From Hypericum androsaemum (Eukaryota; Streptophyta; Magnoliopsida; Malpighiales; Hypericaceae): a DNA stretch of 64,000 bases. The stretch covers positions 8,919,141-8,983,140 of the forward strand of contig OZ023198.1 in the NCBI GenBank assembly GCA_963995505.1. The letters run 5' to 3'. Positions 55,930 to 64,000 of this stretch are shown here, piece after piece. Both the position numbers and the translations under genes were made by a program. The notes beneath the pieces were generated by a model. The model did no database searches. It was not told the DNA's origin and worked only from the letters and a program-made list of their open reading frames with translations. Numbering within the stretch: position 1 is the first letter of the stretch; each line of letters opens with the position of its first letter.

Positions 55930-58067
55930 TATGGAGGACAAACCTTTATAGCTTCACTAGTTCAAAGCTTTTATATACATACATACATATATAGATATAT
56001 ATATACATATATATGTATATACATATATAGATATATATATATACATATATACATATATATGTACGACCGTTTTATATCCGGATGCAAGAAGATAAGTCTG
56101 CTCACGACCACCTTAATGAATTTAAGGATATAATGGCTGATCTTAGAACTCTGGATGTGAAATATGATGATGAAGATCTTGCTTTATTGTTATTGTGCTC
56201 ATTGCCTGCTTCTTATCAGCAATTCAGAGATACTCTGTTGTTCAGCCATGATACTCTGAGTTGGGATGATGTTCATGATTCGCTCTTGGAGAAAGAGAGA
56301 ATTGATAAGCACACTGTGAGTTCCTCTGAAAATAGCCAAGGGACTGGCTTGGTCGTGAGAGGGAGGTCTGAGGAGAGGAATGCTAAGTCTGGTTCGAGGA
56401 AGAAGAGCAGAAGCAAATCAAGGTCAAGGCACAAGGATAAGACTTGTTTTAAGTGTCATAAGGTTGGGCATATTAAATAGTTCTGTCCGGAGTTGAAGAA
56501 CAAGAAGAAGGGCGATAAGTCCAGTGCTCCGAAAGGAGAAAGTTCTGATAGCGGTAGTGCTAGTGTTGCCACCACCACTCAGAAAGAAGAATCTGATAGA
56601 GACCTTTTATCTGTGATTGATGGGAAGTCTAAAGTTGATGCTGGTTGGGTCATTGATTCTGCTTGTACGTTTCATATGTGTCCCATCCGGGACTGGTTTT
56701 CAACATATGAACGTGCGGGAGGGTAATATTCTCATGGGAAATAATTTTGTCTGCAAGGTTGTTGGTATTGGCACAGTGAAGATCAAGATGCATGATGGTG
56801 TCATTCGAACCTTGACGAATGTGAGGCATATCCCTGATTTGAAGCGAAACTTGATTTCGCTGAGTACTCTTGATACATTTGGGTACAAGTATACCGGAGA
56901 AGGTAGAGTTCTTCGTGTGAGTAAGAACTCATTAGTGCATATGAAGGCCAAGAAAGAGGTTAAAAATCTGTACGTTTTGCAGGGTTCTACAGTTACAGGG
57001 ACTGCTGCTGCTGCGTCTGGCTCGTTGACAGATTCTGAGAATACCTCATTGTGGCATATGCGAGTTGGTCACATAAGTGAGAAAGGCATGACCGAGCTGA
57101 ATAAGAGAGGATTATTATGTGGACAGGGTATTGGGAAGCTGAAATTTTATGAGCACTGTGTGTTTGGCAAGCAGAAGAAAGTCAGTTTTCAGAAAGGTGT
57201 GCACACTACAAAGGAAAAACTTGATTATGTTCATTCTGATCTTTGGGGACCGTCTCAGGTTGCAACAAAGAATGATTCCAAGTATATGCTGACTATTATT
57301 GATGATTATTCGAGGAAAGTGTGGGCATTCTTCTTGAAGAGCAAGGATCATGTCTTTGTCACTTTCAAGCAGTGGAAGACTATGATTGAGAAGCAGACTG
57401 GGAGAGATGTCAAGCATCTTCGCATAGATAATGGATTGGAGTTTTGCTCTAGTTGGTTTAATGAGTTCTGCAAGAATGAGGGTATTGTCAGGCATAAGAC
57501 AATCCCTGGTACACCTCAACAGAATGGAGTCGCTGAAAGAATGAACAGAACTTTGTTGGAGAAAGTTCGTTGTATGCTGTCAAATGCTGGTTTGCCTAAG
57601 TCATTTTGGGCTGAAGCTGCTTCCACTGCCTGTCACCTTGTCAATCGTTCACCTCATGCATCACTTGATGGCAAGGTACCTGAAGAATTGTGGTCTGGAA
57701 ATCCTCCTAATTATGTTGTTTTGAAGATATTTGGGTGTCTTGCCTATGCTCATGTGAATAATGGCAAGTTAGAGCCAAGATCTGTGAAGTGTATCTTCCA
57801 TGGCTATGCTTCTGGAGTGAAGGGATACAAGTTGTGATGTCCCGAGCTGTCTAAGGTCTTGTTGAGTAGGAATGTTATTTTCAAAGAGACAGACATGCTG
57901 AATAAGAGGGAGGATGTTTCTTCACCTGGTGTCCCGAGTGCTCCAAGTGTGGACTTGCAAAAGTCAAAAGTGCAGGTGGAGTTTGATGCTGATCAAGAAG
58001 CAAGTTCCTTCCGTGATGTTGATTGCCATGGTCCTACTCATGGTGGGTTGTCTGATAAGATACATTT
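55930..58067 (+). mobile_element. Foreign copia gag-integrase inside CopD LTR
   Basis: This segment replaces about 300 bp of LTR (63,176-63,477 in the 3' copy). It begins with non-LTR sequence and a TA/CA-rich microsatellite (55,972-56,062) and then encodes gag from mid-domain onward, protease and most of integrase of a copia element unlike CopD's own. It has no LTRs, primer-binding site or target duplication of its own. Same strand as CopD. Confidence 0.8.
55972..56062. repeat. AT-rich (TA/CATA)n microsatellite
   Basis: About 90 bp of alternating TATATACATA-type sequence at the left end of the foreign segment, next to truncated gag. Such repeats favour template slippage and recombination. 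Confidence 0.85.
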
Positions 58068-58071
58068 CTAA
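56069..58071 (+). pseudogene. Gag-protease-integrase of nested copia fragment
   Basis: Gag starts mid-domain (MQEDKSAHDHLNEFKDIMAD, LRTLDVKYDDEDLALLLLCS) and reaches the zinc knuckle CFKCHKVGHIK, where TAG at about 56,478 precedes FCPE. The protease has IDSACTFHMCP; a frameshift follows near 56,717. Pre-integrase SLWHMRVGHISEKG and integrase with HSDLWGP, RIDNGLEF and PQQNGVAERMNR come next. A TGA near 57,836 replaces a usual Trp (KL.CPELSK). The frame ends in the region after integrase; reverse transcriptase and RNase H are absent. Confidence 0.88.
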
Positions 58072-58455
58072 ATTTTGGCAACCCTTTGGCACAACAGATC
58101 TTTTCTAAGAAGAGTTGTGACCATTTGGTTCAAATTCTAAAGTGTCTATAAATACTCCAAGGATGATGGATGCAATATAATGAGTGAAACATACATCTTT
58201 AACACCTTGCTGAAATTCTTCTTTCTTCCTTTGTTCTTTTCCAAACTTGAGTCCATAACTTACGAATTCTTGCTTCCCAAAACCCGTTAGAGTGCAAGTT
58301 ACGAGTTTTCTGAGTTCATAGGCTTTGTATCCTGGAAGGTTGAATCCTTTAGAACCATTTATACCTAAGTGGGAGGACTCAATACCTTTAAAGATAGAAT
58401 CATTTTTCGTGTGCCTAGCCTATCTTTAAACTCCATTACCCACATATATTCAACA
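58068..58455 (+). repeat. CopD 5' LTR, right part
   Basis: Matches 63,478-63,858 of the 3' LTR from AAATTTTGGCAACCCTTTGG to ATATTCAACA. It contains the likely TATA box (GTGTCTATAAATACTCC near 58,143). Confidence 0.9.
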
Positions 58456-58471
58456 ATTTTAAAGGTATTGA
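58379..58471 (+). other. Self-complementary candidate primer site of CopD
   Basis: TCAATACCTTTAAA at 58,379-58,392 inside the LTR is the exact reverse complement of TTTAAAGGTATTGA at 58,458-58,471, which begins two bases after the LTR end, where a primer-binding site belongs. With the 3' LTR version (63,781-63,795) the match is 15 bases. No TGGTATCAGAGC-like site is present. A self-primed mechanism is an inference. Confidence 0.4.
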
Positions 58472-58484
58472 AACTTTTACTACA

Positions 58485-59573
58485 ATGGAGTCCGTGTTGG
58501 TGAAGGCATAATTGAATGAAGGAGACAAACTTTAGAGGCTCAATGGGTTGAACTACAAGCATTGGAGTTTGAAGATGGAATACTTCTTGACTATTGCAAA
58601 AGTATACTATGTTCTCTCCGAGACCTGTCTGCAACAACCCATTGATGAAGGAGCAACGGAGGAACAAAAATTCGAGGCTTCAGAGAAGGCGAGGAAATGG
58701 AAGAACGATGAATTCACTTGCCACAACACAATTCTGCAATCATTGAACAACACCTTGTTCAACGTGTTCCACCTCCACAAGACTACCACAGAACTTTGGA
58801 ATGCTATCAAGAGGAGGTACGTCAACGAAGATGCTGGAAATAAGTCATTTCTGGTTAACAAGTATGTTGAGTACAAGATGGTAGATTCTCGACCGGTCAT
58901 CGACCAGGTCAATGAGTTAAATGATATTGCAACATAATGTGCTGATGCTCGTGAACCCATTTCTGAGACTTTTCAAGTTTCAACTATCATTGGTAAACTT
59001 TCATCTTTGTGAAAAGATTACCAAAGAAAATTAAAACACAAGAAGAAATCTATCTCTTTGGATGAACTTCTGCAGGGTATTCAAATTGAGAGTGAAAGTC
59101 TCAAAAGAGATGATCTAGTTTCCTTGAAGAATGATGGTGTGAATCATGTTGATGAAAAGAACCCTCACGGAACTTCCAAGGGCAACCAAGGAAAATCCAA
59201 GAAGAGAAAGAATTTCAAGGGAGATGGGAATAAGAACAACGATAAGAAAAAGAAGAAGGTTGGTTGCTTTGTGTATGACAAACTTGGTTACTATGCTAGA
59301 GAATGCCGTCACTAGAAAGGCGATAAGAAAAAAAAGCAAACCAATGTTGTTGATGAGAAAGATTTTGTTGTTATGTCCAAAATTTGTCTTGTCAATGACG
59401 GGACTACTGATTGGTGGATGAACTCGGGTGCTACCTGTCATGTCACACCGAACAAGAGTTTGTTCAAGACATACGAAGTGATGAAAGAAGCCAAATCCAT
59501 CTGTATGGAAAATGCTTCTTCAAGAAAAGTTCTTGGCATAGGAACCGTTATTTTTCCCCACATCGAGAAATAA
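58485..59573 (+). pseudogene. CopD gag
   Basis: ATG 58,485 opens the frame, with early stops TAA 58,509 and TAG 58,533. Then LNYKHWSLKMEYFLTIAKVY, ELWNAIKRRYVNEDAGNKSF and the UBN2-type core follow, with further stops near 58,936 and 59,011. A Lys-rich linker leads to a degenerate zinc knuckle CFVYDKLGYYAREC, in which the second Cys is Tyr. The protease piece MNSGATCHVTPNKSLFKTYE follows, with Asp of DSG replaced by Asn. Confidence 0.85.
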
Positions 59574-60694
59574 TATTACTTTGAAAAATGTTTATCGTAT
59601 TCCCGCTATGTGGAAGAATCTTGTATCAGTTCATAAATTGGACGAGAATAGTTTCAAAGTAGCCTTTGTGCTCAAAAAGTGACTATCACTAAGAATGGGA
59701 AATTTGTAGGAAAAGGCTACATGAAAGACAATATGTGCTTGTTGAATGTTGACTACAATAAAGCCACATCTTCCGCTTACTTCTCTGATTCTTTATTTAA
59801 TATTGATGAGCATGTAATTAATTCTTTATTTAATATTGATGAGCATGTAATTGGCATTATAGACTAGGACACATTGGTATCAATGCTATGAGTCATATGA
59901 TTAAAAATGAATTGATTCCTAAGTCTTCCAAAACTTTTACTACAAATACATGTGAATGTTGTGCACAATCTAAGTTGACTAAAACTTCTTTTAAAAGTGT
60001 TGTTAGGTCAACTAGGCTACTTGAATTAATTCATACGGATGTTTGTGATAATAAAGAGCATATTACAAGGGGTAGTAAAAGATATTTTATTACATTCATT
60101 GATGATTATTCGAAATTTACTTATGTGTATTTGCTTAGAACCAAAGATGAGGCCTTTAATAAATTTAAAATCTTCAAGGAGGAAGTAGAGAATAAAACTA
60201 ACTTAAAGATCAAGTGCTTGAGATCGGATAGGGGTGGTGAATATTTTTCTAACAAATTGTTCTCATTTTGCTCACAAAATAGAATTGTTAGAAAATTTTC
60301 AGCCCCTAATTTTTCACCACAAAATGGAGTAGCCGAAAGAAAAAATCAATCTTTAATAGAAATAGTTAGTGCGATGGTTATACATTCAAAGCTACCAATG
60401 AGTTATTGGGGAGATGCACTATTGAGTTTTTGTTACATTAGTAACAGGATAGTAACCAAGAAAAATATGAAAATTCCATATGAATTATTTATTGGGCATA
60501 AGCCTAGTATTAAACATTTACGAGTATGGGGTTGCGTTGCATATGTTTTTTACGCTACTTTAAAAAGGCCCAAACTTGGTAGTAAAGCTGTTAAATCTAT
60601 TTTTATTGGATATTCTGCAATGAGTAAAGCATATAGATTTCTTAGAATTTGTGACAATAGTGTATTTGAAGCTACACATGTCATATTTTTTTAA
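59574..60694 (+). pseudogene. CopD integrase
   Basis: Pre-integrase (LGHIGINAMSHMIKNEL, CECCAQSKLTK) follows a 33-bp tandem duplication at 59,788-59,855 (TTCTTTATTTAATATTGATG twice). Integrase carries D-D-E in IHTDVC, RSDRGGEY and SPQNGVAERKNQ. The frame is open to about 60,692, where a TAA interrupts the polyprotein. Confidence 0.88.
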
Positions 60695-60697
60695 CAT

Positions 60698-62407
60698 TTG
60701 AATATTAGAGATGATGATAAGGTAGAGATAGATAATGAATTATTTAGTGAACTTGATATTGATGAGCATAATACTAAAGATGATATTGTGAATGACGAGA
60801 ATTTAGATGACAAGGAGAATGATGAAATAATTGAACTACAGAGAAGTAAGAGACATAGAATTGAAAAGAATTTTGGTCTTGATATATTGACATACATGTT
60901 GGAAGAGGATCCGAAAACTTTTCAACAAGCTATGACACAATCCGATTCTGATATGTGGAAAAGAGCCATAGATGATAAAATCAAGTCCATACTTGAAAAT
61001 CAAACTTGGACTCTAGTTGATTTACCCCCTATGACTAAACCTCTCGGTTACAAGTGGGTCTTGAAAAAGAAACTCAAAACCGATGGTACTACTGATAAGT
61101 ACAAGGCGAAGTTGGTAGCCGAAGGTTATAATAAAAAAGAAGAGATTGATTATCTTGAGACGTTTTTCTCGGTTTCTAAATTTATATCTATAGGAACCAT
61201 GTTTGCGATTGCATCTATTTATGGATTGGAGGTTCATCAAATGGATGTTAAAAATGCATTCTTAAATAGAGACTCGGAAGAGAAAATTTATTTGCATCAA
61301 CCGGAAGGTTATGTTGTTAAGGGTGAAGAACATAAAGTATGCAAATTAAACAAGTCTCTTTACGGGCTTAAACAAGAACCAAGACAATGGTACAAAAAGT
61401 TTAAGCAAGAGATTAAGAAGTTTGGATTTAAGAGTAGCAAGGTGAAAATCTGTGTTTTTACCAAAGTTACTCTTGAGTATAAGGTAGTAGTGACCCTATA
61501 CGTTGATGACTTCCTTATCTTTGGTTCGAATATGAGATGTGTAAATAAAACTAAAGATTTCTTAATGCAAGTGTTTGACATCAAGGACTTAGGTCCGGTG
61601 GATGTCATCTTGGGAGTCAAAGTACTTAAAAAGGGTAGAACTTATATTCTAACACAATCTCACTACATTGAGAACGTGTTGAAGAAGTTTGATTACTTTG
61701 ACGAACCGGACAGTACAAGTCCTATAAATCTAAACGTGAAATTAGTTCCTAACAAAGGGCAAGCTATAAATCAAGACTAATATGCCAAAATAATCGACAG
61801 TATTATGTATGTGGTGAATTACACAAGACCCAATCTTGCGTGTCCTATTGGCATATTGAGTAGATTTACAAGCAACCCGAGTGAAGAACATTGGAACTAA
61901 TATACTTGAAGACAATAAGAAATTATGTTTTGTATTATAAATACAACTCATCCACACTTGAATTCTTTAGTGATGCAAATTGGGCACCCAATGTAAATGA
62001 TTCGAAATCTACTAGTGGGTGGTTATTCACCATTGGAGGTGCCATAGTTTCTTGGTCATCGAAAAAGCAAAGTTGTGTTACTTTATCTTCTATGGAATCT
62101 GAGTATATAGCCATGTCTATGGCGGGCCCTTTTGTGGCTTAAAAAATTCCTAAGAACAATTCCTTTTATATAACCAAAGAAGGGTCATATAACTTTGTAT
62201 TGTGATAATCAAGCTGCCATTCACAATGCAAAGAACGAGAGAATATCAAACCATAGCAAACACATTACTGTGCGATATAATCATATTAGAAATATGGTTA
62301 AAAAGGAAAAGATAACCCTTGAGTATCTCCCAACTAATCAAATGCTAGCAGACCCATTGATAAAGTTGTTATCGGGAGATAAGATAAAAAGGTCATGCGA
62401 GGTATGA
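60698..62407 (+). pseudogene. CopD reverse transcriptase-RNase H
   Basis: An acidic linker precedes W.RAIDDKIKSILENQTWTLV, then KYKAKLVAEGYNKKE, QMDVKNAFLNRDSEEKIYLH, SLYGLKQEPRQWY and VTLYVDDFLIFG (catalytic YVDD intact). A TAA near 61,778 and another near 61,896 interrupt the C-terminal part. RNase H follows with FFSDANWAPN, SSMESEYIAM, a frameshift near 62,140, and YCDNQAAIHNAKN to LADPLIKLL. Confidence 0.88.
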
Positions 62408-62965
62408 GGTTATTACCGATAGAAATGATGTCTTAATTAAGACCAACTCTATCTTAAGGTATAAGTTACTACTTGGCACCTAAGTATGAGAGTTAAAAAG
62501 GTAATTCAATATTAGACATTGGAGAAATAGAAACTTGGATACATTTCAAAGTGCATAACTTGGAAATAGTGGGGGTGATACTATTTCGGAAGCCCTATAT
62601 CTGACCTATGCACTTATAATTACCACAACAAGTAGAGGTTGGATGCTAAGTCCTTAATAGACTTATAGCATCTTGTAGAATGCATTGTAGACATTCTTAA
62701 TAAGTCTACCTATACAAGTAGAGAAGTGAGAGGCCGCTTCTTAGAGATTATCTAGGTAAAATCCTAGAGTACTTATGAACACCAAGATTCAGCATAAGGT
62801 CCAATTCAAAGTTGCTGTCAAAGATTAAAGAAGCAAAAAATCATACGCAACGAGAATATAATTCTTTAGTATTTTATATTCAACCATAAGTTAAAGGCTT
62901 AGTCCACTTCTTGGCTATTCGTTGAGTAATGCAAGTTGTATCATTTTCATTATGCATGTAAAATA

Positions 62966-62975
62966 AGTGGGAGAT
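62966..62975 (+). other. CopD polypurine tract
   Basis: AAGTGGGAGA, followed by TTG, immediately precedes the 3' LTR, as in the other copia elements here. Confidence 0.75.
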
Positions 62976-63858
62976 TGTTGTAGTATATTTATATTTATAA
63001 AGGAAAGTCACTCTAGCTTAGTACCACATTGGAAAGAGTAACACTTGTATTTTATCTTTTAGTCATTTACCTTGCATCCCACATTGGTTAGAGTAGAAGT
63101 GTGTACAAGTTTGGAAGGCTATAAATAAGTGAGCCATGTGTGTGTACTAGTCAAGCTCAAAATAGTTTCCATCCATTATGAAGAAAAAATCACATATATA
63201 TATATAAAAGAAAGAAAGAAATAAATAAATAAAAGGATAAGAAAAGGGTACTAGTGACAGCCAGAAGAGTGGCAATCGCCAGTATCTTCGTATCCAAGAA
63301 CTAGCGTTCGCAAGACAAATTACGATCGCAAGTGAGGGGATACAAAAACTTTTCTGAGAAGCAATTGGCGGGCGCCAGACCACTGGCGATCGAAAGTCTC
63401 GCGAACAGCCACTTCAAAACCAGTTCAAATTTTTTAGTTACAAGTGACTCTTGAGAAATTGAGAGACATTTTCGAAATTTGGCAACCCTTTGGCACAACA
63501 GATCTTTTCTAAGAAGAGTTATGATCATTTGGTTCAAATTCTAAAGTGTATAAATACTCCAAGGATGATGGATGCAATATAATGAGTGAAACATACATCT
63601 TGAACACCTTGCTGAAATTCTTCTTTCTTCTTTTGTTCTTTTCCAAGCTTGAGTCCATAACTTGCAAATTCTTGCTTCCCGAAACCTGTTAGAGTGTAAC
63701 TTAAGAGTTTTCCGAGTTCATAGACTTTGTATCCTGGAAGGTTAAATCTTTGAGAATCATTTATACCTAAGTAGGAGGACTCAATACCTTTAAAAATAGT
63801 ACCTTTTTTCGGTGTGCCTAACCTATCTTTAAACTCCATTACCCACATATATTCAACA
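62976..63858 (+). repeat. CopD 3' LTR, complete (883 bp)
   Basis: TGTTGTAGT...ATTCAACA. It contains the middle ~300 bp missing from the 5' LTR, including A-rich simple sequence (AAAGAAAGAAAGAAATAAAT near 63,210) and GGCGATCGAAAG / TTCGCAAG blocks. Confidence 0.9.
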
Positions 63859-63863
63859 ATCCC

Positions 63864-64000
63864 ACTATAAAGTTAGCCTCCATTTTACGAATCGCTGACC
63901 CATGTTTTATTCGTAGAAGTCAAAATTAGTTCAAGGAACCTCGTACCAAAGCGCACTTGTTTTAGTTATATAAAGAAAGGATGAGTGAGAATCGACCATC
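63864..64000. other. Flank beyond CopD
   Basis: Non-coding, too short to interpret. Confidence 0.4.

Larger units (their letters stand above)
55729..63858 (+). mobile_element. CopD: degenerate, chimeric Ty1-copia element
   Basis: Bounded by TGTTATAG... and ...ATTCAACA, with flanking AACCC (55,724-55,728) and ATCCC (63,859-63,863), four of five identical. The 3' LTR is complete (883 bp). The 5' LTR has its middle replaced by a ~2.1-kb gag-integrase piece of another copia element. The own gag-pol is broken by many stops. No tRNA-type primer-binding site follows the 5' LTR. The LTR halves differ more than those of CopB and CopC. Confidence 0.85.

Overview
The window is nuclear DNA of a eudicot plant. 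It has AT-rich intergenic sequence, genes split by GT..AG introns, TATA boxes of the form TATAAATA, and host genes typical of angiosperms: a plastid xylulose-5-phosphate/phosphate translocator (XPT), the plant augmin subunit AUG7, a SAUR, a tau-class GST, a TPS-a terpene synthase and a CYP71-type P450. Most of the sequence is nested transposable elements. The species cannot be named from the sequence alone.

Layout. 0-4.3 kb: remains of a tau GST (minus strand), a probable solo LTR and a MITE. 4.3-10.1 kb: a sesquiterpene synthase pseudogene, split by a 2.55-kb copia element (CopA, minus strand) with a perfect 5-bp target duplication next to the catalytic DDxxD codons. 12.8-17.7 kb: CopB, a complete and young-looking Ty1-copia element (476-bp LTRs, target duplication AAATC). 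18.4-20.1 kb: a CYP71-like P450 with a single-base frameshift. 22.5-24.5 kb: two TIR elements and a tandem repeat. 25.4-25.9 kb: a LINE ORF1 fragment. 25.9-34.1 kb: CopC, an older copia element with a MITE inside its 5' LTR and an extra unrecognised reading frame in its leader. 34.3-35.7 kb: an Ac/Ds-like hAT element with a perfect 8-bp target duplication. 38.3 kb: a small secreted proline-rich protein gene. 39.4 kb: an unrecognised coding-like fragment. 40.1-41.4 kb: intact, intronless XPT. 41.7 kb: a hairpin MITE. 43.9-45.3 kb: a 5'-truncated LINE. 45.9-46.5 kb: two adjacent ~28-bp tandem arrays. 47.5-50.0 kb: AUG7, eight exons, intact. 50.3-51.3 kb: a nepenthesin-like aspartic protease pseudogene ending against a CopA-family LTR fragment. 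52.8 kb: a SAUR-like gene. 53.7-54.9 kb: another TIR element. 55.7-63.9 kb: CopD, a degenerate copia element whose 5' LTR contains the gag-integrase part of a different copia element.

Genes judged intact: XPT, AUG7, the SAUR-like gene and the proline-rich protein. The GST, terpene synthase, P450 and aspartic protease all carry disabling lesions. The terpene synthase and CYP71 lie about 8 kb apart, like a decayed terpenoid pair. By eye the LTR pairs differ at about 1% (CopB), 4-5% (CopC and CopA) and more (CopD), suggesting several insertion periods. Four TIR elements share ends and 8-9 bp A/T-only target duplications and appear to be one family. No tRNA, rRNA or CRISPR feature was seen.
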